A stretch of 64,000 nt of DNA from Diaphorobacter aerolatus (lineage in GTDB: Bacteria > Pseudomonadota > Gammaproteobacteria > Burkholderiales > Burkholderiaceae_C): the NCBI RefSeq assembly GCF_014489535.1, contig NZ_CP060783.1, forward strand, positions 2,763,501-2,827,500, written 5' to 3'. The position numbers and the translations under genes are program-made. Below are positions 45,794 through 54,721 of this stretch, piece after piece; position 1 is the stretch's first letter, and each line of letters opens with the position of its first letter. Below the pieces are notes generated by a model, which searched no databases, had not been told where the DNA came from, and saw nothing but the letters and a program-made list of their open reading frames with translations.

Positions 45794-47710
45794 TCAGCGC
45801 TGCTGCTGCTCAAGCGCCCTCGCGATCCGGTCGCGCTTCACCGTGGTCTTCGGCACCTTGAACGGAAACCACATGCGCACGTCGTCTTCCACGCCGATGC
45901 CGTGCATGAAGTTGTAGATCGCTTTCTTCAGGCAGGCTCCGAGCGCGTCGTGATCGACGCCGGTCGGATCGACGAAACCCACGTCGTTGCGCGCGAAGCG
46001 GGTGGCTGGCAGTGGCAGCAGTTCGACGCCGTATTCCGCCGGATTCATGCCGACGGGCGAGTGCACGGTGCAGACGAAGCGGTGGAAAAAGCCGCTCTGG
46101 ATGCAGCCGTTTTCAAAGAGCTGGCGCACGTACTCGAGCGCATCGACCGTGTCCTGCACGGTCTGCGTCGGAAAGCCGTACATCAGGTAGGCGTGCACCA
46201 GAATGCCCGCGTCGCTGAAGGCCTTGGTGACGCGCGCGACCTGATCGACCGAGACGCCTTTTTTCATCAGCTCGAGCAACCGGTCGGATGCGACCTCCAG
46301 CCCACCCGAGATCGCGATGCAGCCGCTGTCGGCGAGCAGGTTCGCAAGGTCGGGCGTGAAGGTTTTCTCGAAGCGCACATTGCCCCACCACGAGATGTCG
46401 GTGTTGCGCTCGATGAGTTCGTGCGCCAGCGCCTTGAGCGCCTTGGGCGGCGCGGCCTCGTCGACGAAGTGAAAGCCGGTCTGGCCGGTTTCGCCGACGA
46501 TGGCGTCGATGCGGTCGGCCAGCACGCTGGCGCTTGCGCCTTCGTAGCGGCCGATGTAGTCGAGCCCCACGTCGCAGAAACTGCATTTCTTCCAGTAGCA
46601 ACCGTGCGCAACCGTGAGCTTGTTCCAGCGGCCATCGCTCCACAGGCGGTGCATGGGGTTGAGCATGTCGAGCAGCGACAGGTATTTGTCGAGCGGCAAG
46701 CCGTCCCAGGTCGGCGTGCCGATTTCGGCGAACGCGATGTCGGCCTCCATCATGTTGACGTAGCGGACTTCCGCGCTCGCCGCGTCGCGCATGAAGGTGC
46801 GCACCAGCCGCGATGCGCCGCGCTCGCCGCGCAGATGTTCGAGCAGCGCGAGCAGCGGGCGCTCGCCCGCATCGAGCGTGACGAAATCGAAGTAGTCGAA
46901 CACGCGCGGCTCGGCGAGTTCGCGCAGTTCGGTGTTCACGAAACCGCCGCCGAGCACGGTCGTGATGTGCGGATGCCGGGCCTTGATGGTTTGCGCGATG
47001 CGAAAGGCCGCATAGACCGAACCGGGAAACGGCACGGACAGCAGCACCACGTCGGGCCGGTGCGTTTGCACGGCGTCGAGCGTGAGCTGCGTGAGCGATT
47101 CATCGACCAGCGAAGGCGCAGCGGCCAGCGCCCCGGCCAGCGGGTCAAAGCTCGGCTGGCTTGCCGCGAGCGATTCGGCATAGCGCACGAATTCGAAGCG
47201 CTCGTCCACGGCGTCGCGCAACACGTCGGCGAGATCGTTGAGATACAGCGTCGCGAGATGCTTGGCACGATCCGTGAGGCCCAGCGCGCCGAACGCCCAA
47301 CCGAGCGGATCGCCGCCCTCATCGTCGACATACACGTCGAGCGACGCAAAGCGCGGCCCCTCGGGAAGATAGGTGCGGCCGACGATGCGGTGCGCAAGCG
47401 TGGTGTCGCGCCCCTGGAGAAATGCAATCACCGGCGCGATGGTCGCGAGGTAGCGGTCACCATGCTGCGCGAAGAACTGCACGGCGGGGCTTTGCAGCGC
47501 GGGCGGCATCTGCGCGATGCGCTCGGCCACCTGTTGCAGTCCCGCTCTGGACAACAGCCGCAGCACCAGCGCCAGCGCCAGATCCTCCTGCACCGCGTCG
47601 ATTCCGCGCGAGCGCAGGAATCCGGTGAGATAGGCGGTGGACGGGTAGGGCGTGTTCAACTGCGTCATCGGCGGGATGATCGACAGCACACGCTGGGTGG
47701 TGGCGGGCAT
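45794..47710 (-). CDS. B12-binding-domain radical SAM protein
   Basis: This is a 638-residue protein. The N-terminal half is a cobalamin-binding-like Rossmann region (VVLLSVPFPGSVYAAFRIAQ, VLGGGFVNTELREL). The C-terminal half is a radical SAM core with cluster motif CYWKKCSFC (about residue 365), that is C-x4-C-x2-C, one residue wider than the classical C-x3-C-x2-C but usual for this subfamily. GFHFVDEAAPP and SGGLEVASDRLLELM follow. Proteins of this type methylate or rearrange unactivated carbons; the substrate is unknown and no biosynthetic cluster surrounds it. It appears to be a single gene. Confidence 0.88.
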   Translation of the reverse strand: MPATTQRVLSIIPPMTQLNTPYPSTAYLTGFLRSRGIDAVQEDLALALVLRLLSRAGLQQVAERIAQMPPALQSPAVQFFAQHGDRYLATIAPVIAFLQGRDTTLAHRIVGRTYLPEGPRFASLDVYVDDEGGDPLGWAFGALGLTDRAKHLATLYLNDLADVLRDAVDERFEFVRYAESLAASQPSFDPLAGALAAAPSLVDESLTQLTLDAVQTHRPDVVLLSVPFPGSVYAAFRIAQTIKARHPHITTVLGGGFVNTELRELAEPRVFDYFDFVTLDAGERPLLALLEHLRGERGASRLVRTFMRDAASAEVRYVNMMEADIAFAEIGTPTWDGLPLDKYLSLLDMLNPMHRLWSDGRWNKLTVAHGCYWKKCSFCDVGLDYIGRYEGASASVLADRIDAIVGETGQTGFHFVDEAAPPKALKALAHELIERNTDISWWGNVRFEKTFTPDLANLLADSGCIAISGGLEVASDRLLELMKKGVSVDQVARVTKAFSDAGILVHAYLMYGFPTQTVQDTVDALEYVRQLFENGCIQSGFFHRFVCTVHSPVGMNPAEYGVELLPLPATRFARNDVGFVDPTGVDHDALGACLKKAIYNFMHGIGVEDDVRMWFPFKVPKTTVKRDRIARALEQQQR

Positions 47711-47835
47711 GTGGGCGTTGTCTTCGGATCGTGGAAATCGCAGGGCGGGAGACCGGAATTATCCCCGTTCGGCCCCCGGCGCGCCCTGCAAGGGACTTGC
47801 CACGCGGCTCAGTCAGACGCCCCAGCAACGCGAAA

Positions 47836-47861
47836 CGGGCGAGCCCCGGAGGACTCGCCCG
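47836..47861 (-). terminator. probable terminator of the small DUF4148-like gene
   Basis: CGGGCGAG (47836-47843) pairs with CTCGCCCG (47854-47861). On the minus strand it is followed by TTTCG, a weak T-run. Confidence 0.45.
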
Positions 47862-47919
47862 CTGATTCATGCAGCTCCTTGAGGCGGAGTGAACCCGCCC
47901 TGGAGCTTCGGGGTCGGGT

Positions 47920-48243
47920 TTACTGCACCGAGACGCCTTGCGAGAGCAGATGTCCGTGCTGGTTGGCGGCGACGGCCTGAGCCTTCACGTCGGCGCGGTC
48001 CAGCAGCGATGCGGACTTGATGCTGTTGACGGGTGCGTAGGCATCACCGTGGGCCAGTTGCAGCTTGCCACCCTGGCGAGCCTGCACGAATTCGCTGCCG
48101 ACCTGCTGGCGCGACAGGCTGCTTTGAGCGCTGGCGATTTCGGCGGCAAAGCCGGCTTCTGCGCTTTGCACTTGGGCTTGGGCGGCGACTGCGCCGAGGC
48201 TCATCAGGGCAACTACGGCGGCGGAGCGGATAAGGTTCTTCAT
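47920..48243 (-). CDS. small exported DUF4148-like protein
   Basis: This 107-residue protein has a signal peptide (MKNLIRSAAVVALMSLGAVA, cleavage after AQA) and a mature part with LSRQQVGSEFVQARQGGKLQ, which resembles the R-x-Q-V-x-x-E-L-x-x-A-R core of DUF4148. These are abundant small periplasmic proteins of Burkholderiales with unknown function. The start at 48243 is preferred because AAAGGA lies at normal spacing; ATG 48252 is too close to it. Confidence 0.75.
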   Translation of the reverse strand: MKNLIRSAAVVALMSLGAVAAQAQVQSAEAGFAAEIASAQSSLSRQQVGSEFVQARQGGKLQLAHGDAYAPVNSIKSASLLDRADVKAQAVAANQHGHLLSQGVSVQ

Positions 48244-48473
48244 GATGTTCATTCCTTTTCTTTGCGATTCAACCTGATGGGTTTTGCTTGGAACTTCGGG
48301 GTCCAGGTTGGTGACTCCCTTGTTCGTTCAATGTCTCGCTCGTTGGTGTGTCGAGTCGATGTATGAACTTTATTGGAATCAAGAATCGAAAAAAACTACC
48401 TATTTGACAACTGATCGTTTCGGATACCAAAACAATCCGCGGGAACTTTCGCGCACGGCCGATCCGGCGGCCC

Positions 48474-49799
48474 CTATCGCTGCGTGAAATGCCGGTGGGC
48501 GCGCGAGCCGCTTGCCAGGGAAGCGCCGCCGCCCATCGCGAACAGACCGCGCCCGGTGAGCTGTTGCACGATGGCGGCCTTCACGGGCGGCAGAATGTCG
48601 GCGCCCTTGAGAACGCATTGGCGCAGCAGGCGTGGCAACGGCCCTGCATGGGTGAACAGGCGCACGACGCTGTTCGTGCCCTGATAGATGGGCCAGGCGT
48701 GGCGGTGGTGGCGGTCAGCAAACTGGCGCAGATGCGCGCCGTCGCCCAGATCGGTGCCGAGCTTGCGCGCCTGCTGCAATGCCTCGGTCAGCCCGCGCAC
48801 GCTTGCCAGACCGAGGTTGTAGCCATGCGCGGTGACGGGATGCATGCCGACGGCGGCGTCGCCCACGAGCGCAAAGCGGCGCCCTGCAAAGCGCTCTGCG
48901 TAGACGGCGACCAGCGGATAGGCATGGCGCTCGCCCATGAGCTGCATTTTTCCGAGTCGCCCGTCGAATTGCGATTGCACCTGGGCCGTGAACGCCTCGG
49001 GCGACAGGCTCATCAGTTTGTGCGCTTCGGCGCTGTCTGCCGTCACCACGGCGGAGCACAGGTGGGCGCCGGTCTGCGGATCGTTCGGTAGCGGCAAAAT
49101 GGCCAGCGTGCGCTCGTAGCCAAAACATTCGTGCGCGATGTCATGGTGTGGGGCTTCGTGCTGCATGCGGCAGACGATCACGGTGCGGCCAAAGTCGGTC
49201 ATCCGCGCGCCCACACCGAGCTGGCGGCGCGTGGCCGAAAACCGGCTGTCGGCGGCCACGACGAGCGCAGCGCGCAATGAGGCGACCGCTTGATCGGAGC
49301 ACTGGTAGTCGATGGTGGCGCAGTCCTTGGAGGACCTCACGCCCAGCACCCTCGCGCCGTCGAGAATCTGCACGTTCCGGCAGCGTGCGGCCACCGCGTA
49401 GGCGGAGCGGCGCAGCGCGTCGTTGGGCACGATCCAGCCGAGATGCTCCTCGCCACTGCCCACGGCATCGAGGCGCATGCCGGCGATGCCGTTCACCGGG
49501 CCGTCGTGCACGTGGGCCTCGCGAATGCGGCCGATTTCGTGCGCAGCCAGTTCCGACCAGGAGCCCAGCCTCCTGAGCCATTCGACGCTCGGATGGGTGA
49601 GTGCGATTTCGCGGCCGTCCACGGGCGGATTTGCGAGCGTGGCCGCAGCCTGCTGCTCCACGACGATGCTCGTGAAACCCGCCTCGGACAGCGCAATCGA
49701 CAACGAGAGCCCGGCCGGACCGCCGCCGACGATCAGTACGTCACAATCTGGGGAGCCGGGCAGCGAAGGCGAGGTGGAACCGGTATCGGAGGAGGTCAT
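48474..49799 (-). CDS. ubiM: UbiM-type FAD-dependent ubiquinone-biosynthesis hydroxylase
   Basis: This 441-residue class A flavoprotein monooxygenase has FAD motif GGGPAG (residues 25-30), DGREIALTHPSVEWLRRLG and the second FAD motif GDAAVGMHPVTAHGYNLGL. The HPVTAHGYN form of this motif is characteristic of UbiM, which hydroxylates the benzoquinone ring (classically the C6 step, in some organisms more positions). ATG 49797-49799 with GGAGG upstream is the likely start. It appears to be a single gene. Separation from UbiH/UbiF/UbiI rests on recognition of the motif. Confidence 0.8.
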   Translation of the reverse strand: MTSSDTGSTSPSLPGSPDCDVLIVGGGPAGLSLSIALSEAGFTSIVVEQQAAATLANPPVDGREIALTHPSVEWLRRLGSWSELAAHEIGRIREAHVHDGPVNGIAGMRLDAVGSGEEHLGWIVPNDALRRSAYAVAARCRNVQILDGARVLGVRSSKDCATIDYQCSDQAVASLRAALVVAADSRFSATRRQLGVGARMTDFGRTVIVCRMQHEAPHHDIAHECFGYERTLAILPLPNDPQTGAHLCSAVVTADSAEAHKLMSLSPEAFTAQVQSQFDGRLGKMQLMGERHAYPLVAVYAERFAGRRFALVGDAAVGMHPVTAHGYNLGLASVRGLTEALQQARKLGTDLGDGAHLRQFADRHHRHAWPIYQGTNSVVRLFTHAGPLPRLLRQCVLKGADILPPVKAAIVQQLTGRGLFAMGGGASLASGSRAHRHFTQR

Positions 49800-49984
49800 G
49801 GCGGAATGTCTGAAAAGAGGACGCAAAAGCCATTTCATTGTGTGACACATGACAAATCATCCACTTGCCTTGAGTCAAGTGCGATGGACCGCGTACCGAT
49901 GTTTTCCTACAGGATCCCTACCCGGCGGCGTTTAGAGTAAACGCTCTATTGCTCAAATTTTCAGCACACCTTAAGGATCAATCC

Positions 49985-50224
49985 ATGCTCGTAGATGTAT
50001 TTCGCCGCCCGGAAGCCGAAGGCAAGTTTTCCCATCTTGCCGTGCCCCACAACGAGCCCATTCCTCAGGAAGTGACGGATTGGGAATGGCACGACGAGGC
50101 GCGCGGCATCGACCTCAACGAAGATCTGGAGAGCTGGCCTGAATATGGCATCGAGAAGCCGGGCGAGCAGCTCAGCAAGAAGCGTTACGCGATCACCAGC
50201 GTGAAGAAGATGACGACGGAGTGA
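49985..50224 (+). CDS. DUF6139-family small protein
   Basis: This 79-residue cytoplasmic protein (MLVDVFRRPEAEGKFSHLAV) ends KKRYAITSVKKMTTE. The sequence matches my recollection of the DUF6139 family found in Burkholderiales. AAGGA lies upstream of the ATG. The function is unknown. It is convergent with the LysR gene at 50258-51186. Confidence 0.75.
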   Translation: MLVDVFRRPEAEGKFSHLAVPHNEPIPQEVTDWEWHDEARGIDLNEDLESWPEYGIEKPGEQLSKKRYAITSVKKMTTE

Positions 50225-50257
50225 TTGCCGGTGGGCGCGCGTTGATGGGGGCCTGCC

Positions 50258-51186
50258 CTAGACCGGGCTGTCCGGATTGCTCCGGTCGTCGCGCGGCACG
50301 GTGGAAAAACGCAGCGTGTGCCCGGTGAAATGCTCCACGGCGCGCGTGTTGCCGTCTGGCCGCAAGGCCAGCGCGATGCCGACGTGAAACCCCGGGGGTT
50401 GTCGCTGAGCGAGAGGCAGCGGATGCCGCGCGGCATCATCAGCCGCGACACGCTCGCCACCAGCCCCACGCCAAGGCCCGAAGCCACGAGGCTCATGATG
50501 GTCTGCACCTGCATGGCTTTCTGCGCCACGCGCGGCGCAAAGCCCGAGAACTGGCAGCGCATCATCGCCAGCGCCGCAAGGCCCGGCACCTTGTCGGCGG
50601 GATACATGATGAATGGCTCGTTCGCCGCTTCCGATAGCGCAATCGCCTCGCGCTGGGCGAGCGGGCTCTGCTCGGAGACCGCGAGCACGAAATCGTCGCG
50701 ATCGAGCGGCAGGATTTCGCAGCCGTTGGGATGCAGCACCGGATAGCGCAGCAGGCCTGCGTCGAAGCGCCGCGTGATCAATCCGTCAAGGATTTCCGAC
50801 GACGTGGCTTCGCTCAATTCCAGCTCGATCTTGGGATAGCGCGCGCGAAACGACGGGATCAGCTCGGGCAGCAGCGCAAACGTGGCGGAACCGATGATGC
50901 CCAGCCGCACAAGGCCACCCTCGCCGGTGCGCGCATCGTGCACGGCCTGACGGCACTGTTCCGCGTGTTGCAGCGCCTGGCGCGCATCGGCCAGCATCGC
51001 CTGTCCTGCGGGCGTGAGCACCACGCCCATGGTCGTGCGCTCGAACAGCGCGCTGCCCAGTTCTTCCTCGAGCTTGCGGATCGACACCGACAGCGGCGGC
51101 TGCGCCATGTGAAGCTGCTCGGCGGCGCGGTGAAAGTTGCCGGTCTCCGCGAGCGTGACGAATTGGCGAAGTTGGCGCAGGTTCAT
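50258..51186 (-). pseudogene. LysR-family regulator of the downstream catabolic operon (frameshift)
   Basis: This regulator of about 309 residues has an N-terminal helix-turn-helix (GNFHRAAEQLHMAQPPLSVS) and an effector domain. The frame breaks at 50390-50393. Adding one G to the coding-strand GGGG run restores LSDNPRGFHVGIALALRPDG and an end at DDRSNPDSPV, so the stop becomes 50258. As given, the C-terminus is nonsense. It is divergent from the Bug-CoA-transferase operon. A perfect palindrome lies immediately upstream of its start, where it probably autoregulates and activates the operon. Confidence 0.82.
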
Positions 51187-51188
51187 GC

Positions 51189-51211
51189 ATCAATACTAAA
51201 ACAGTATTGAT
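51189..51211. promoter_or_regulatory. perfect inverted repeat, LysR operator
   Basis: ATCAATACT (51189-51197) and AGTATTGAT (51203-51211) are perfect inverted copies with a 5-base spacer. The core ATAC-N7-GTAT is a classic LysR-type site. It lies two bases from the lysR start codon. Confidence 0.7.
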
Positions 51212-51324
51212 TTTGAAAAAAGTAATATTAGACAACGCGTGGCGTGGCTCCTAGAGTAGGGCTCCCGTTGAAAAAGTCAGGGCGACGACCCCAGGGGCGC
51301 GAGAGCCCATCAAGGAGACAAGAC

Positions 51325-52320
51325 ATGCCATTCCGAAACCGCAGGTTTGCCCTGCGCACGCTCACCGCTGCCGGCCTGCTGGCCATTGGCGCCGTCGGTA
51401 CGCCGCTTCTTGCCCAGACGGACAACGGTTTTCCCTCGAAGACCATCAAGTTCATCGTGCCGTTCGGCCCGGGCAGTGGCACGGACACCTCGGCGCGTTA
51501 CTTTGCGCGCAAGCTCCAGGATCTCACCGGTCAATCGGTGGTCGTCGAAAACAAGCCCGGCGCGAACGGCTTCATCGCCGTCAAGCAGGTACTTTCCGCG
51601 CCTGCTGACGGCTATACGGTCTTCATCGGCTCGAACTCCACGCTCGCGGTGAATGTGGCGTTGTTCAAGCAATTGCCTTACGACCCGGTGGCCGATTTCT
51701 CGCCGCTCACCATGATGATGCGCTCGCCCGCCATGCTGGCGGTCACGCCGGACGCCCCGTATCAGGACCTGAAGGGCCTGCTGGCCTATGCCAAGGCCCA
51801 TCCGGGCAAGGTGAACTTTGGTGCCGGTTCGGCGGGCTACCAGCTCATGGGCGAACTGCTCAACGACGCGGCCAGGGTGCAGACGGTGCACGTGCCGTTC
51901 AAGGGCGCGGGCGAAACCATGACGGCCGTGGCCGGCGGCACGGTGGATTTCGCGTTCGCCGAGGTGACCGCTGTTCAGGAACTCGCCAAGGGTGGCCGCG
52001 TGAAGGTGTTCGGCGTGGCGAGCGACAAGCGTGTGGGCACGTCGCCCGACGTGCCCACGATTGCCGAGGCGGGCCTGCCGGGCTTTGAAGCCTACACCTG
52101 GGTCGGCGCCATGGTGAACCACAAGACGCCCGCCGCCCAGACGCAGAAGCTCGCCGACCTGTTCACGCAGATCTCCAAGATGGACGAGACGCGCGCGTTC
52201 TACGAAAAGATCGGCGCCACCCCGATGACCGGCGGCCCGCAGCAGATGCGCGAATTCCAGAAAAAGGAAATCGAACTCTGGAAGCGCATCGTGGTGCAGT
52301 CCAAGGTCCCGCTGCAATGA
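51325..52320 (+). CDS. Bug-family (TctC-like) periplasmic solute-binding protein
   Basis: This 331-residue exported protein has a signal peptide (RRFALRTLTAAGLLAIGAVG, cleavage after LLAQ) and a Bug fold: FPSKTIKFIVPFGPGSGTDT, VVENKPGANGFIAVKQVL and VHVPFKGAGETMTAVAGG. It is the first gene of the catabolic operon; its stop overlaps the CoA-transferase start (ATGA). AAGGAGA precedes the ATG. It probably binds the acid that the downstream enzymes activate and degrade. No TctA/TctB gene is present. Confidence 0.93.
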   Translation: MPFRNRRFALRTLTAAGLLAIGAVGTPLLAQTDNGFPSKTIKFIVPFGPGSGTDTSARYFARKLQDLTGQSVVVENKPGANGFIAVKQVLSAPADGYTVFIGSNSTLAVNVALFKQLPYDPVADFSPLTMMMRSPAMLAVTPDAPYQDLKGLLAYAKAHPGKVNFGAGSAGYQLMGELLNDAARVQTVHVPFKGAGETMTAVAGGTVDFAFAEVTAVQELAKGGRVKVFGVASDKRVGTSPDVPTIAEAGLPGFEAYTWVGAMVNHKTPAAQTQKLADLFTQISKMDETRAFYEKIGATPMTGGPQQMREFQKKEIELWKRIVVQSKVPLQ

Positions 52321-53552
52321 CCACGAACCACGGCGCTCTCCGGCACATCAAGGTGCTCGACCTCTCGCGCGTGCTGGCCGGCCCGTGGGCCGCCCAGACG
52401 CTCGGCGATCTCGGGGCCGAGATCATCAAGATCGAACGCCCGGAAACCGGCGACGACACGCGCGCCTGGGGCCCGCCATTCGTCGAGGACAAGGCGGGTC
52501 ATCGCACGCGCGAATCGGCCTACTACATGTGCGCCAACCGCAACAAGCAATCGGTGGCGGTGGACTTCACGCAAGCCGAAGGCCAGGAACTCGTGCGGCG
52601 GCTCGCCGCGCAATGCGACGTGCTGGTCGAGAACTTCAAGACCGGCGGGCTGGTGCAATACGGGCTCGACTACGCGAGCCTCGCGAAGATCAATCCGCGC
52701 CTTGTGTACTGCTCGGTCACGGGCTTCGGGCAGAGCGGTCCCTATGCGCACCGCGCGGGCTACGATTTCCTGATCCAGGGCATGGGCGGCCTGATGAGCG
52801 TCAGCGGCAAGCCCGATGGCGAGCCCGGCGGTGGCCCGGTCAAGGTGGGCGTGGCACTCACCGACATTCTCACGGGGCTGTATGCGAGCACGGCGATCCT
52901 CGCCGCGCTGCAGGCCCGCGAGCACACCGGACGCGGCCAGCACATCGACCTCGCGCTGCTCGACGTGCAGGTTGCCTGCCTTGCGAATCAGGCGATGAAC
53001 TACCTGTACAGCGACAAGGTGCCCGAGCGCATGGGCAACGCGCACCCGAACACCGTGCCGTATCAGGACTTCCCGACCGCGGACGGCTACATGATTCTGG
53101 CCATCGGCAATGACGGCCAGTTCGCGCGGTTTGCCCACGCGGCCGGCAAGTCGCAGTGGGCGGGCGACGAGCGCTTCAGCACGAATTCCGCACGCCTTGC
53201 CAATCGCGTGGAACTGGTCGCGATGATTCGCGAACTCACGGCCACCCGGACCACGAGGGACTGGGTCGCGCTGCTCGAACAGCATGCCGTGCCCTGCGGC
53301 CCGATCAACACGGTACGCGACGTATTCGACGACCCGCAGGTGCGCGCACGCGGCATGCGGCTTGAAATGCAGCACCGCGAAGCCGGGGCGGTGCCGATCG
53401 TGGCAAGCCCGATCCGCCTGTCCGACACGCCGGTGGACTACCGCCTCTCGCCGCCCGAACTCGGCCAGCACACCGAGGAAGTGCTCGCGCGGCATCTCGA
53501 CTTGTCTTCGCAGCAGATTGCGGATCTGAAAGAAAAAGGAGTTCTGGCATGA
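52317..53552 (+). CDS. CaiB/BaiF-family (class III) CoA transferase
   Basis: This 411-residue class III CoA transferase has the N-terminal VLDLSRVLAGPWAAQTLGDL and GAEIIKIERPETGDD, NRNKQSVAVDF, and the catalytic Asp region (HIDLALLDVQVACLANQA). These enzymes transfer CoA from a donor thioester to a carboxylic acid without ATP. It is translationally coupled on both sides by ATGA overlaps, so it should activate the acid captured by the Bug protein before the acyl-CoA dehydrogenases act. Confidence 0.93.
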   Translation: MTTNHGALRHIKVLDLSRVLAGPWAAQTLGDLGAEIIKIERPETGDDTRAWGPPFVEDKAGHRTRESAYYMCANRNKQSVAVDFTQAEGQELVRRLAAQCDVLVENFKTGGLVQYGLDYASLAKINPRLVYCSVTGFGQSGPYAHRAGYDFLIQGMGGLMSVSGKPDGEPGGGPVKVGVALTDILTGLYASTAILAALQAREHTGRGQHIDLALLDVQVACLANQAMNYLYSDKVPERMGNAHPNTVPYQDFPTADGYMILAIGNDGQFARFAHAAGKSQWAGDERFSTNSARLANRVELVAMIRELTATRTTRDWVALLEQHAVPCGPINTVRDVFDDPQVRARGMRLEMQHREAGAVPIVASPIRLSDTPVDYRLSPPELGQHTEEVLARHLDLSSQQIADLKEKGVLA

Positions 53553-54706
53553 GCACGCTCGCTTCCCTGAGCCTCACGCGCATTCCCGCCGCCGACGAGG
53601 CGCTGCGCGATGAGGTGCGCGCCTTCCTCGCCGAGGCCACCCGCAGGCTGCCCGCGCACATCCGGGCGCGCTCCTGGGGCGGCTACAGCACCGAATTCAG
53701 CCGCGAACTTGCCGGGAAAGGCTGGCTCGGCGTGACGCTGCCCAAGGAGTACGGCGGCGGCGGACGCAGCGCGTTCACACGCTATGTGCTCGTGGAGGAG
53801 TTCCTGAATTTCGGCGCGCCGGTGGGCTCGCACTGGATCGCCGACCGGCAGAGCGCGCCGCTGATCCTCAAGTACGGCACCGAAGCGCAGAAGCAGTTCT
53901 ACATTCCCAGGGTCTGCAAGGGCGAGGCGTTCTTCTGCATCGGCATGAGCGAGCCCAATTCCGGTTCGGACCTCGCGAGCGTGCGCACCAAGGCAGTTCC
54001 CAACGACGAGGGTTTTGTGCTCAACGGCCAGAAGATCTGGACCACCAACGCGCACCACTGCCAGTACATGATCGCGCTGGTGCGCACCTCGGGCACGAGC
54101 GAGGACCGCCACAAGGGGCTGTCGCAGGTGATCGTCGATCTGTCGCTGCCCGGCGTGACCGTGCGGCCGATTCAGGATTTGTCGGGCGACAGCCATTTCT
54201 GCGAAGTGTTCTTCGAGAACGTGCAGCTCGGGGCCGATGCGCTCATCGGCGCGGAAGGCCAGGGCTGGGAGCAGGTCACCGCCGAGCTTGCGTTCGAGCG
54301 CAGCGGGCCGGAGCGTCTGTTCTCGTCCATCGTGCTGTTCGACCAGTGGCTCGACTACGTGCGCACGCCCAGCGGTCGCACGGCCTCGGCGCAGCAGCTT
54401 GCGGGTCGCGTGCTCACCGAGCTTGCGCCGCTGCGCGCGATGTCGGTGTCGGTGCAGGAAAAACTGGTGCGCGGCGAAAGCCCCATCGTCGACGCCGCAC
54501 TGGTCAAGGAGCTGGGCACGACGCTGGAGCAGTTCATTCCCGCTGCGATTGCGGAGGATCTGTTCTCGCGCGACACGGAAGATGTGCCGGTGGAATTGCT
54601 CATGACGCTCAAGTACGTGACCGAGGCATCGCCCTCGTTCTCGCTGCGTGGCGGCACGCGCGATATCTTGCGCGGCATGATCGCGCGCGGTCTGGGTCTG
54701 CGTTGA
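53549..54706 (+). CDS. acyl-CoA dehydrogenase, large-type subunit
   Basis: This 385-residue acyl-CoA dehydrogenase has GVTLPKEYGGGGRSAF, the FAD/substrate motif CIGMSEPNSGSDLASVRTKA, GQKIWTTNAHHC and the C-terminal RGGTRDILRGMIARGLG. At the position of the usual catalytic Glu (EGT in medium-chain enzymes) there is Gly (GGT). An acidic residue elsewhere (FERS, near 250) may serve, as in some two-subunit enzymes. The next gene encodes a shorter relative, suggesting a heteromeric dehydrogenase. It starts inside the stop codon of the CoA transferase. Confidence 0.9.
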   Translation: MSTLASLSLTRIPAADEALRDEVRAFLAEATRRLPAHIRARSWGGYSTEFSRELAGKGWLGVTLPKEYGGGGRSAFTRYVLVEEFLNFGAPVGSHWIADRQSAPLILKYGTEAQKQFYIPRVCKGEAFFCIGMSEPNSGSDLASVRTKAVPNDEGFVLNGQKIWTTNAHHCQYMIALVRTSGTSEDRHKGLSQVIVDLSLPGVTVRPIQDLSGDSHFCEVFFENVQLGADALIGAEGQGWEQVTAELAFERSGPERLFSSIVLFDQWLDYVRTPSGRTASAQQLAGRVLTELAPLRAMSVSVQEKLVRGESPIVDAALVKELGTTLEQFIPAAIAEDLFSRDTEDVPVELLMTLKYVTEASPSFSLRGGTRDILRGMIARGLGLR

Positions 54707-54721
54707 TTGGGAGGTTAGGAA

